Shown piece by piece: positions 29,271-37,904 of a stretch of 64,000 nucleotides of DNA; position 1 is the stretch's first letter, and each line of letters starts with the position of its first letter. The notes under the pieces were generated by a model that worked only from the letters and a program-made list of their open reading frames with translations, ran no database searches and had not been told where the DNA came from. The DNA is from Marinifilaceae bacterium (lineage in GTDB: Bacteria > Bacteroidota > Bacteroidia > Bacteroidales > Marinifilaceae): the NCBI GenBank assembly GCA_025210485.1, contig JAOARN010000119.1, positions 38,370-102,369 on the forward strand. Direction: 5' to 3'. The position numbers were made by a program, and so were the translations under genes.

Positions 29271-30587
29271 ATGGAATTTTTAGACAAGTTTTTTAAAGTT
29301 TCGGAGAATGGATCAACCATTAGGACTGAAATTTTTGCAGGTATTACTACCTTTATGACTATGGCATATATTCTTGCAGTTAACCCTGGTATTCTTAGTG
29401 TTGCTGGAATGGATAAAAATGCTGTATTTACTGCTACTGCTATTTCTGCTGTTATTGCTACATTATTTATGGCTTTTGTAGCCAAACTGCCATTTGCTCT
29501 TGCACCAGGAATGGGATTAAATGCATTTTTTGCCTATACTGTTGTATCCAAAATGGGGTACTCTTGGGAGTTCGCTTTAACAGCTGTTTTCCTAGAAGGT
29601 ATAATCTTTTTATTACTAACAGCATTTAATATTCGAGAGTTAATTGTTAATGCAATGCCATTAAACCTTAAGCACGCTGTATCGGCAGGTATTGGTTTAT
29701 TTATTGCGTTTATCGGACTTCAGAAAGCTGGAGTTGTTACTGATGATAATGCAGTGTTAGTTACTTTAGGAGATATGAGCTCTCCTTCAGTTATTGTAGC
29801 TTTATGTGGAGTTATTGTTACAGGTATTTTATTGATTAAAAAAGTAAAAGGTGCCTTATTAATCGGGATTTTCTTAACCACTGTGGCAGGTTTATTCACT
29901 GGGCTTACTGCTATTCCAGAACAAGGATTAGTAGCCACTCCCCCTTCAATTGAACCTATCTTCTTCAAATTCGATTTTGATAGTATATTTTCTGTAGATA
30001 TGCTAATTGTGTTATTTACATTCTTATTTATAGATATGTTTGATACGGTTGGGACTTTAGTAGGTGTTTGCACTAAAGCCAATATGTTGTCTCCTGAAGG
30101 AAAAGTTCCTCGTGTAAAACAAGCATTATTTGCAGATGCAGTAGGTACTACATTTGGATCTATTTTAGGTACAAGTACTGTTACAACTTACGTTGAAAGT
30201 GCTTCGGGTGTATCTGAAGGAGGCAGAACAGGATTGACTGCTTTGACGGTAGCAGGAATGTTTTTCTTAGCATTATTCTTTTCTCCATTATTTGGAATGA
30301 TACCTAAAGCTGCAACAGCTCCAGCCCTTATTTTAGTAGGATTATTTATGTTGACTCCAATCTTAAAAGTTGATTTTGACGATTTTTCAGAATCTATTCC
30401 TGCTTTCTTTACCATCATAATGATGCCTTTAACATATAGTATCGCAGAAGGTATAGTATTTGGTATTTTGGCTTTTGTTTTGTTAAAAGCAGCTACAGGT
30501 AAATTCAAAGATGTTTCTTTGATTATGTATTTATTGGCTATTTTATTTATCGTAAATTTTGCCGTTAAACATTACAATGCAGTTTAA
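29271..30587 (+). CDS. NCS2-family purine permease (AzgA/PbuG type)
   Basis: A 438-residue inner-membrane symporter with about 12-14 hydrophobic segments. Family marks: EIFAGITTFMTMAYILAVNP near the N-terminus, PGMGLNAFFAYTV, FLFIDMFDTVGTLVGV and STVTTYVESASGVSEGGRTG. These define the AzgA branch, which takes up hypoxanthine, guanine or adenine with protons. It follows the DUF5020 porin-like gene with a short gap and is ended by a clear terminator, so the two form a transport operon. Confidence 0.93.
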   Translation: MEFLDKFFKVSENGSTIRTEIFAGITTFMTMAYILAVNPGILSVAGMDKNAVFTATAISAVIATLFMAFVAKLPFALAPGMGLNAFFAYTVVSKMGYSWEFALTAVFLEGIIFLLLTAFNIRELIVNAMPLNLKHAVSAGIGLFIAFIGLQKAGVVTDDNAVLVTLGDMSSPSVIVALCGVIVTGILLIKKVKGALLIGIFLTTVAGLFTGLTAIPEQGLVATPPSIEPIFFKFDFDSIFSVDMLIVLFTFLFIDMFDTVGTLVGVCTKANMLSPEGKVPRVKQALFADAVGTTFGSILGTSTVTTYVESASGVSEGGRTGLTALTVAGMFFLALFFSPLFGMIPKAATAPALILVGLFMLTPILKVDFDDFSESIPAFFTIIMMPLTYSIAEGIVFGILAFVLLKAATGKFKDVSLIMYLLAILFIVNFAVKHYNAV

Positions 30588-30608
30588 TATAATACAACAT
30601 AAACGATT

Positions 30609-30637
30609 AAAAGCAGGTCATAAAGCCTGCTTTTTTT
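30609..30637 (+). terminator. Intrinsic terminator of the purine permease operon
   Basis: An AAAGCAGG / CCTGCTTT stem with an 8-nt loop and seven T residues after it, 22 nt past the stop codon. Confidence 0.85.
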
Positions 30638-30699
30638 AAAATTACAATACAACGTAAAAGCTTCCATATTGATGTATCAGGGCTTCCGCATGAGTTTTT

Positions 30700-30990
30700 A
30701 AAAGTTTTTCAATATATTTTTAGTATACTCCATATTCATAATAGCATTAGTCGCTTTTACCGAATACTGCCCTTAAAAGATTCATCCTTCTTCAATATGC
30801 TAAGAGCAATTTTATTTGTTAAAGAAAAATTTTCAGGAGAATTGCTTTCTCTATTTTTGTGTTTATCCTCATTAAAAGAGACATCTAACTTCTAATGCAA
30901 ATTATTTTCAACCTCCTAATGCTTTCTTGATAATTCGAGAGCTTTCTTTGCATCCAGATTCTCATTTGTAATTAAGATATAATATTTCTA
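30700..30990 (-). pseudogene. ISAs1-family transposase remnant (C-terminal part)
   Basis: Read on the minus strand in one frame, this stretch gives recognisable ISAs1 transposase sequence with several stop codons. It starts near KYYILITNENLDAKKALELS, then RKH*EVENNLH*KLDVSFNED, then NFSLTNKIALSILKKDESF. The two internal stops fall exactly where the family has tryptophan (HW-x-[IV]EN and LHW), as expected for TGG-to-TAG decay. The conserved Glu of the DDE triad (EVEN) is in place. The N-terminal half and the inverted repeats are gone, so it cannot be active. Confidence 0.75.
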
Positions 30991-31004
30991 CTTTGGTAGA
31001 ATAA

Positions 31005-31040
31005 GAAGCTCTGGTATTTATATATCAGAGCTTTTTTTTT
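31005..31040 (+). terminator. Orphan intrinsic terminator
   Basis: AGCTCTGGTAT pairs with ATATCAGAGCT (one G-T pair) around a 4-nt loop and is followed by a long T run. No plus-strand gene precedes it closely; the only upstream sequence is the minus-strand transposase remnant. Confidence 0.7.
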
Positions 31041-31129
31041 GTTTTTTTTGTTTAATACTATATGATTATGATTAAAATCTGTATCTAACTATTATTTATG
31101 TCAAATACATTTTTTTATTATTTATTTGA

Positions 31130-31137
31130 TATATTTG
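31130..31137 (+). promoter_or_regulatory. Candidate -7 box of smpB
   Basis: TATATTTG, an exact consensus match, lies 23 nt before the smpB start. The -33 position is only T-rich. Confidence 0.5.
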
Positions 31138-31160
31138 CGTTTTAAAATCAGAATATAACT

Positions 31161-31616
31161 ATGCAACAGATAAATATTAAAAATAAAAGAGCAAGCTTTG
31201 AATATGAATTTATTGAAAAATTTGTTGCCGGAGTTCAGCTTTATGGAACAGAAATAAAATCTATACGTTCAGGAAAAGCAAGTTTGGTTGACTCTTTTTG
31301 TTATTTTACCAAAAATGAAGAATTGTTTATAAAAGCAATGCATATTTCCGAATATAAATTTGGATCCTATTATAATCATGAAGAAAAGAGAGATCGTAAG
31401 CTTCTGCTTCACAAACGCGAATTGAAAAAACTATTGCGCAAAACAAAGGAAAGCGGATTGACTATAATTCCTCTTCGAATGTTTTTAAATGATAGGGGTT
31501 TGGCTAAAATAGAAATAGCATTGTGTCGTGGTAAGAAACATTACGATAAGCGTGAAAGTCTTAAGCAAAAAGACCACAAACGTGAAATGGATAGAATGAT
31601 GAAGAAGAATTATTAA
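31161..31616 (+). CDS. smpB: SsrA-binding protein
   Basis: A 151-residue RNA-binding protein that delivers tmRNA to stalled ribosomes (trans-translation). It shows the N-terminal pattern [39 protein letters not shown] and the OB-fold ending in [18 protein letters not shown]. The basic C-terminal tail enters the mRNA channel in the family. The tmRNA gene itself is not in this window. It shares a terminator with dnaB. Confidence 0.96.
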   Translation: MQQINIKNKRASFEYEFIEKFVAGVQLYGTEIKSIRSGKASLVDSFCYFTKNEELFIKAMHISEYKFGSYYNHEEKRDRKLLLHKRELKKLLRKTKESGLTIIPLRMFLNDRGLAKIEIALCRGKKHYDKRESLKQKDHKREMDRMMKKNY

Positions 31617-31690
31617 TTTGTTTGATTTCTTATTAGAATAATAATTGTTTGATAAATATGTTTATGGTTAATCAAATTTCGGAGGATATA

Positions 31691-31727
31691 AAAAAAGCTA
31701 AAGATTCGAAAATCCTTAGCTTTTTTT
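31691..31727. terminator. Bidirectional intrinsic terminator
   Basis: A/T runs flank a stem AGCTAAAGATT / AATCCTTAGCT with one mismatch and a CGAA loop. It lies between the convergent smpB and dnaB genes. Confidence 0.8.
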
Positions 31728-31741
31728 GATTAGTATTTTAT

Positions 31742-33268
31742 CTAAAAGGGAGCATCCTCAAAGCTTGTATTTGAGAAACCTGCGTTAATGTCCGAAAAGC
31801 CAGAATTGTCTTCATCGTCACTGTTTAGTCTTGAGCTAAAAGTATGAGATTTTTGACTAGAATTATTATTATCAAAATTCAAATCAACATCTTCTTCTAG
31901 ATTGCAGAATCGAGCCAACTCGTTTCTGAATCGAAGTTGTATTTCTCCGACTGCACCATTACGGTGTTTTGCAATAATAATATCTGCAATACCTATCAAT
32001 GAGTTACCTTCAGCATCTTCTGTTATACCATATCTTTCAGGTCGGTGGATAAATAGTACCATATCGGCATCCTGTTCAATTGCCCCCGACTCACGTAAAT
32101 CCGATAGCATTGGTTTCTTTGCATCACCTGTTCTTTGTTCTACACCACGGTTAAGCTGCGAAAGTGCGATAACAGGAATATTTAATTCTTTTGCTATAAT
32201 TTTAAGTTGTCTTGAAATTAAACTGACCTCTTGTTCACGATTACCTCTCATGTCTGATCCTGCTGTCATCAGCTGAAGGTAGTCGATTATTATACAACCA
32301 ATGTCGTATTTGGCTTTAAGTCTTCTAGCTTTAGCTCTTAGCTCGTATATCGACAAACCAGGAGTATCATCTACGTATATAGGTGCTTCTACTAAGTCTT
32401 TAATTTTTACGTGTAATTGTTCCCACTCGAAGTCTTCTAGTCTACCATTTCTAAGTTTTTCAGAGCCTAATTCCGTTTCCGATGAAATCAAACGTTTAAC
32501 AAGCTGGTCGGCGCCCATCTCCAAAGAGAATAGTGCTACAGGAGCTTTGTGTTCAACAGTCATATTTCTTGTCATTGAAAGCACAAATGCAGTTTTACCC
32601 ATTGATGGTCGGGCAGCAATTATGACAAGGTCTGATTTTTGCCAGCCTGAAGTAATTCTATCTAAAGCATTAAATCCAGTAGGAACTCCACTTAGTCCAT
32701 CTGGACGTTTTCCTGCTTCAATGATTTGGTTAATTACCTCGTCGGCTATAGGGCGTATATGAGCAGACTCTTTTTTGATGTTTCCTTCTGCGATATCAAA
32801 AACATCCTGCTGTGCTTTATCAAGCAAATCTGCCACATCTACACCTTCATCAAAAGCTTGAGTTTGAATTTCAGATGAAACCCTAATTAGTTCACGTTGA
32901 ATGTGTTTTTGTGTGATTATTCTAGCGTGGTACTCTATATGAGCAGCCGAAGCTACCTTGTTTGTAAGCTGGGTAATATAAAATGGTCCGCCTACAAGTT
33001 CTAGGTTTGATTGTCTTTTTAGTTCTTCTGTTACAGTAAGAATATCTATAGGTTCTTCATTGCTATTAAGTTTTATAATAGCCTGATAGATTTTTTTGTG
33101 AGCATCTTTATAAAAAACCTCTGGTTTTAGAATATCTCCTACTGAAATAATAGCGTCCTTTTCAAGCATTAGAGCACCAAGTACAGCTTCCTCTAATTCT
33201 ATTGCTTGTGGAGGCATTTTGCCAGCATCAATATTTATATTAGTGGTATTTTTTGATCGCGAATTCAT
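31742..33268 (-). CDS. dnaB: Replicative DNA helicase
   Basis: A 508-residue hexameric 5'-3' helicase of the replisome. The N-terminal domain (about residues 15-120; PPQAIELEEAVLGALML) binds primase and the loader. The C-terminal RecA-like domain has Walker A ARPSMGKTAFVLSMTRN (about 220), Walker B IIIDYLQLM and the arginine-finger region. No intein interrupts it. A C-terminal Ser/Asn-rich tail of about 45 residues is lineage-specific. The long upstream region has a consensus -7 box on the minus strand. Confidence 0.96.
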   Translation of the reverse strand: MNSRSKNTTNINIDAGKMPPQAIELEEAVLGALMLEKDAIISVGDILKPEVFYKDAHKKIYQAIIKLNSNEEPIDILTVTEELKRQSNLELVGGPFYITQLTNKVASAAHIEYHARIITQKHIQRELIRVSSEIQTQAFDEGVDVADLLDKAQQDVFDIAEGNIKKESAHIRPIADEVINQIIEAGKRPDGLSGVPTGFNALDRITSGWQKSDLVIIAARPSMGKTAFVLSMTRNMTVEHKAPVALFSLEMGADQLVKRLISSETELGSEKLRNGRLEDFEWEQLHVKIKDLVEAPIYVDDTPGLSIYELRAKARRLKAKYDIGCIIIDYLQLMTAGSDMRGNREQEVSLISRQLKIIAKELNIPVIALSQLNRGVEQRTGDAKKPMLSDLRESGAIEQDADMVLFIHRPERYGITEDAEGNSLIGIADIIIAKHRNGAVGEIQLRFRNELARFCNLEEDVDLNFDNNNSSQKSHTFSSRLNSDDEDNSGFSDINAGFSNTSFEDAPF

Positions 33269-33665
33269 ATTCTATTTTGAGATTAATTCTAATATATTAT
33301 TTGTGAGATTGTCTTTAATTAATATTTAACAAATAGACTCCTAGCAAGCAAAGATACTAAAATAATGCTGCCGTGATTTACAATTTTGATTAGCATTCGT
33401 ATTTTGTAAGTGTGAAATTACTATTATGAGAATATATTTTTGTTAATAAATTTGATTCTGTTTATTAAGTGTCGGTAAATTAGTGGTTTAGTTGTTTTTG
33501 TGTTGTTTTGTTTCTTTGTGTTTCTACATTTGAGAATTAAATTTTATTAAGATGTTTTTTTAATTATCACTCTCTCTATTTGACTTTTCAACTCTTAACA
33601 CGATTTGTTTTTTTAACTTTATTTTTTTTCAATACTTTTATGCTTTCACAAAAAATGATATAGAA
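33269..33665. other. Gene-less region between divergent dnaB and ispE
   Basis: About 400 bp, T-rich, no ORF. A minus-strand TATCTTTG (33356-33349) is a plausible dnaB -7 box, about 80 nt before the start. No obvious plus-strand promoter for ispE. Confidence 0.45.
33349..33356 (-). promoter_or_regulatory. Candidate -7 box of dnaB
   Basis: TATCTTTG fits TAnnTTTG exactly; the -33 element is not evident. Confidence 0.4.
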
Positions 33666-34478
33666 GTGGTAGTATTTCCTAATTGTAAAATTAATATTGG
33701 CTTAAGCATAGTCGAAAAACGTAGTGATGGGTATCATAATTTAGAATCGGTTTTTTATCCATTAGCTCTGTGTGATGCACTTGAAATTATTGAAAATAAT
33801 AATCAGCTAGATTATAATTTTACCTGCAATATAAAATCTATCCCTACCGATGATAGTAATTTGGTGATTAAGGCATTACATTTAGTTCGAAAATATTACA
33901 CTTTTCCAGGTGTAGATATCAATTTGATTAAAAATATTCCTTACGGGGCGGGTTTAGGCGGCGGTTCTTCTGATGCTGCTTATACAATCAAATGTCTAAA
34001 TGAATTGTTTAATCTTGGAATGACAAATGAAAGATTAATTGAGCTAAGTTCTCAGATTGGCAGTGATTGTGCTTTTTTTATCAAAAACGAAGCTTGTTTT
34101 GCCTACGAACGTGGCGATAAATTTAAAGCATCAAATATTGACTTGAAAGAGAAATATATATTATTAGTTAAACCGGATTACTGCATTTCTACAGCAGAGG
34201 CATATTCTAATATTATTCCCCATAAAATTGACTTCGATATAGAGACAGTATTAACTTCTGATAGAAATAATTGGAAAGATTATGTTGTTAATGATTTTGA
34301 AAAAACTGCATTTAATAAATTCCCTGAATTACAAGAAATAAAACAATGGATGTATAATAAGGGTGCATTCTTTTCTGCTATGTCAGGAAGTGGGTCTACT
34401 ATTTATGGTTTGTTTGATGAGAAGCCAGAATTAAATGGCTGTTGGAATAAGCATTTTAGTTGGATCTCCGAACTTTAA
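33666..34478 (+). CDS. ispE: 4-diphosphocytidyl-2-C-methyl-D-erythritol kinase
   Basis: A 270-residue GHMP kinase that phosphorylates CDP-methylerythritol in the MEP isoprenoid pathway. The substrate-side FPNCKINIGLSI opens the protein, the ATP loop is PYGAGLGGGSSDAAY (about residue 95), and the third GHMP motif is SAMSGSGSTIYGLF near the C-terminus. The start is a GTG at 33666: no in-frame ATG lies upstream, and homologs begin within one or two residues of the VFPN motif. It is shorter at the C-terminus than E. coli IspE, as is usual in Bacteroidetes. Confidence 0.93.
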   Translation: MVVFPNCKINIGLSIVEKRSDGYHNLESVFYPLALCDALEIIENNNQLDYNFTCNIKSIPTDDSNLVIKALHLVRKYYTFPGVDINLIKNIPYGAGLGGGSSDAAYTIKCLNELFNLGMTNERLIELSSQIGSDCAFFIKNEACFAYERGDKFKASNIDLKEKYILLVKPDYCISTAEAYSNIIPHKIDFDIETVLTSDRNNWKDYVVNDFEKTAFNKFPELQEIKQWMYNKGAFFSAMSGSGSTIYGLFDEKPELNGCWNKHFSWISEL

Positions 34479-34655
34479 TACATTATATCGATAGACAAAT
34501 ATGGTAAGAAACATATTTAAAAAGAATGGATAATAAATGGGGGAATCAAATAATTATATAATTTAGCGATATCAATTAATAAATGCTGAGTTAATTGAAA
34601 ACACATATCAAAATTCAAAAGTAAATTAATCATTAATATAAATAAAAGGACAACC

Positions 34656-36038
34656 ATGAAAAAGTTATTTGTATTTGCTTGTGCAGCATTAGTGAGTTTA
34701 GGCTCATTTGCTCAAAATGGCAATATATCTGACAAAGATTTAAAAGAAATCAGATCAAGCTATAAAAATAATACTACTGATCAGGCTCTTCAGAATGCAA
34801 TCTCGAATACTGAAAGCATTAGGAATTTAGCCTTGAATAGAGAGAAAATTGGTAAAGTTGACCACTATTTTAAATATCGTGTAGATGTAAAAGGTATTAC
34901 CAACCAAAAAAGTTCGGGACGTTGCTGGATGTTTACATCTATGAATACTATTCGTCCTAATGCGATGAAAAAATTCAACTTAGCCTCATTCGATTTTTCT
35001 CATAATTATAACTATTTCTGGGATATTTTTGAAAAATCAAATCTATTCCTTGAAAATATTATCAGAACATCTAAAAGAGATATGGATGATAGAGAGGTTG
35101 TATCTTTCTTTAAAAGTCCTATCGGTGATGGTGGCGTTTGGAATTCATTCTATAATGTTGCTAAAAAATATGGTGTTGTTCCTGCTTCTGTGATGCCTGA
35201 AACTAATATTAGTAACAAAACTAGAGAATTGGGATCGATTCTGAAAAGAAAACTTAGAACTGAAGGATATAAAATTAGAGAAGCTGCTAAGGCAAAAAAG
35301 GCTGATGCTAAGATGAAAGCTATCAAAATGCAAGCTATGAAGGATGTATATAGAATTCTTGCTTTGTGTTTAGGTGAACCTCCTGTAGAGTTTACTTGGA
35401 GATATAAAACTAAAGATGGTAAAATTAGTGAGGCTAAAAAATATACTCCTCAAGAATTTTTAGAAGCAGTTGCTCCTGGTTTTGCTCAGAAAGAGATGGT
35501 TATGATTATGAATGACCCTACTCGTGAGTATTATAAAGTATACGAAATCAGTAGCTACAGAAATGTTCAAGAAGGTATCAATTGGACATATTTGAACTTA
35601 CCTAATACTGAGATTAAAAAGTTTGCAATGGCTTCGATTAAAGCAAATGAGGCTATGTATGCATCATGTGATGTAGGGAAACAACATAATCGTAAAACAG
35701 GTGTTATGGATGTAAATACTTATGATTATGATGCTCTTTTTGGTGTTAAATTTGACATGGATAAAAAAGCTAGAATTCTAACTCGTCAGTCAGGTTCTTC
35801 TCATGCAATGGCTTTGATGGCTGTTGATGTGGACGAAAATGAAAAACCTGTAAAATGGCAATTCGAGAATTCATGGGGAACTAAGTCTGGTCATAATGGA
35901 TATGTTACTTTTACTGATAAATGGTTTGATGCTTATATGTTCAGATTAGTAGTAGATAAAAAATATTTGGATCAAAAAGCAGCTAAATCTTCTGAGTCTA
36001 AACCAATCAAACTTCCAGTTTGGGATTATATGTTCTAA
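34656..36038 (+). CDS. Secreted C1-family cysteine peptidase (bleomycin hydrolase/PepC type)
   Basis: A 460-residue papain-superfamily peptidase. A signal peptide (1-19, ends SFAQ) shows it is exported, unlike cytosolic PepC. The catalytic triad is Cys90 in SSGRCWMF, His383 in SSHAMALM and Asn405 in ENSWG. The C-terminus ends VWDYMF; in bleomycin hydrolases the tail sits in the active site and trims substrates as an aminopeptidase. Bacteroidetes carry several such exported copies, probably for periplasmic peptide use. It has its own strong terminator. Confidence 0.92.
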   Translation: MKKLFVFACAALVSLGSFAQNGNISDKDLKEIRSSYKNNTTDQALQNAISNTESIRNLALNREKIGKVDHYFKYRVDVKGITNQKSSGRCWMFTSMNTIRPNAMKKFNLASFDFSHNYNYFWDIFEKSNLFLENIIRTSKRDMDDREVVSFFKSPIGDGGVWNSFYNVAKKYGVVPASVMPETNISNKTRELGSILKRKLRTEGYKIREAAKAKKADAKMKAIKMQAMKDVYRILALCLGEPPVEFTWRYKTKDGKISEAKKYTPQEFLEAVAPGFAQKEMVMIMNDPTREYYKVYEISSYRNVQEGINWTYLNLPNTEIKKFAMASIKANEAMYASCDVGKQHNRKTGVMDVNTYDYDALFGVKFDMDKKARILTRQSGSSHAMALMAVDVDENEKPVKWQFENSWGTKSGHNGYVTFTDKWFDAYMFRLVVDKKYLDQKAAKSSESKPIKLPVWDYMF

Positions 36039-36062
36039 GATGATATATCTTTAAAAATTGGG

Positions 36063-36098
36063 AAAAGCCATTTGTGTATTCACAAATGGCTTTTTTTT
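36063..36098 (+). terminator. Intrinsic terminator of the peptidase gene
   Basis: A perfect 14-bp stem (AAAAGCCATTTGTG with its complement) has a TATT loop and is followed by a T run. Confidence 0.9.
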
Positions 36099-36701
36099 AA
36101 GGACTCGAAATATTAATGATAATTATTTCTTTTGTTTATATGTGTGTTCCCTTGTATAAAGCCTATTATTTGTTTGCTTTATAAACAGAAATTGATTTGT
36201 AGTTGGAAGAATTGTAGGCAAATATATCCCAAGTCGAAATGGTGTAAGTGGGTCTTGCATTTCTTGACTTGTCTGTATAAATGATATGGAAACTTGATTA
36301 GTTTTAGTATAAAATTAAAGTTTGTAATTACTTTATGACTAGTTGTATGGGATGTTAGTTTGTATTTGATAGTCAAACCACCTGTATTTGTATGGTGTTA
36401 ACTAATGTCCACGTTAATGGTTGGTATTTTGTATGAAATATTATGATAATACTAGGTGTTTTTGAAACTGTTAATAATGAGATGTTTCGCTAAATGATTG
36501 AAATTTAGCTAGTATAGTTTTAATAAATTAATTTATTCGGCTCTAATACTTTATTTGTAGGCAATACAGAGATAATCTTTTTTCAGGATGCCATTGCCAA
36601 CCACAAAAGGTGACAATGTTTCGAACGAAGAAAAAATAGTACTTTAGCAGGATGTAGATTATTTTGTAATTCAGGTCTTTCGCATAGTCAAATTTATTTT
36701 T

Positions 36702-36743
36702 ATGATTAGTTTAATCTGTTATTGTATTATAGTATGCTCGTGA
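36702..36743 (+). other. Conserved 13-codon hydrophobic mini-ORF, repeat copy 1
   Basis: ATG to TGA encodes MISLICYCIIVCS. It is identical in copies at 37076-37117 and 37449-37490. No Shine-Dalgarno is visible. Translation is unproven; listed because it sits in the invariant core. Confidence 0.25.
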
Positions 36744-36909
36744 ATCCCCTTATTTTAAGTTCCTGAATCTATGTCATCGTTACTGGTTGGTGTCTCAAGT
36801 AAATATTATGATAATTTTACAGTGTATCAAGGAAGTAATGATTATAAGATGTTTACCTTAGCGCTTAAGGTTTTATTGGTCGTATTTTACAAAATTTTAA
36901 AAATGATTA

Positions 36910-36965
36910 TCGGGCTGTAATACCTTATTTGTAGGCAATACATAGATAATCTTTTTTCATGATGT
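36910..36965. terminator. Terminator-like hairpin at repeat unit boundary (copy 2)
   Basis: GATTATC pairs with GATAATC around inner pairs TGTA/TACA and CCT/AGG. A T run follows on the plus strand and an A run precedes it, so it could act in both directions. Similar folds recur near 37280-37329 and 37650-37700. Confidence 0.5.
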
Positions 36966-37904
36966 CATTACCAACCACAAAAGGTGACAATGTTTCGAAC
37001 GAAGAAAAAATAGTACTTTAGCAGGATGTAGATTATTTTGTAATTCAGGTCTTTTGCATAGTCAAATTTATTTTTATGATTAGTTTAATCTGTTATTGTA
37101 TTATAGTATGCTCGTGAATCCCCTTATTTTAAGATTCTGAATCTATGTCATCGTTAATGGTGGGTGTTTTATTTAAATATTATGATAATTTCAGTGTATC
37201 AAGGAAGTGTTGATTATAAGGTGTTTGCCTTAGTAGTTAAAGTTTTATTGGTTGTATTTAATAAAATAAAAAAAAATGATTATCTGGCTGTAATTCCTTA
37301 TTTGCAGGCTATACAGAGATAATCTTTTTTCATGATGTCATTACCAACCGCAACAGGTGACAATGTTTCGAACGAAGAAAAAATAGTACTTTAGCAGGAT
37401 GTAGATTATTTTGTAATTCAGGTCTTTTGCATAGTCAAATTTATTTTTATGATTAGTTTAATCTGTTATTGTATTATAGTATGCTCGTGAATTCCCTTAT
37501 TTTAAGTTCTTGAATCTATGTCATCGTTAATGGTTGGTATTTAGTTTGAATATTATGATAATTTCGATGTGTCAAGGAAGCACTGATTTTAAGATATTTA
37601 CCTTAATACTTAAGGTTTTATTGGTAGTGTTTTACAAAAATTTAAAAAAAATGATTATCAGGCTGTAATCCTTTATTTGTAGGCTATACAGAGAGAATCT
37701 TTTTCAGGATGTCATTACCAACCACAAACGGTGACAATGTTTTTAGAAAAGCTGCAGTAGCATTTTGACTGAGATGAATCATCCTTTAAATCATGTGTTT
37801 TTCTTTCAGGAGGAAATTCGAAGTTGCTCAGGATAATATTTATAATAATTAAATTATCCTGGGACTTAACTTTGTTTTTCAATATAGTTATTTAAAATTA
37901 GATT

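Larger units (their letters stand above)
36390..37745. repeat. Tandem array of about 374-bp units with conserved core and diverged spacer
   Basis: Landmark GTAGGC/GCAGGC recurs at 36557, 36931, 37304 and 37679, giving periods of 374, 373 and 375 bp. There are three full units and a truncated fourth that stops near 37742. Sequence from about 36390 to 36556 is a worn copy of the spacer half. Within each unit a core of roughly 190-200 bp, from the GATAATC run to TTATTTTAAG, is almost identical. The remaining about 170 bp differ clearly between copies. No ORF longer than about 30 codons is conserved. The array lies between the peptidase terminator and the phosphopantetheinyl transferase gene. No family is recognised; a noncoding-RNA or small-toxin array is a hypothesis only. 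Confidence 0.85.

Noticed and set aside
36179..36376. Minus-strand 65-codon ORF at the left edge of the repeat region
   Set aside because: It has no family features, lies in AT-rich repeat-related DNA and is not kept in the later repeat units.
36390..37745. CRISPR array
   Set aside because: Repeat units are about 374 bp with long conserved cores; there are no 25-40 bp repeats with unique spacers and no cas genes.
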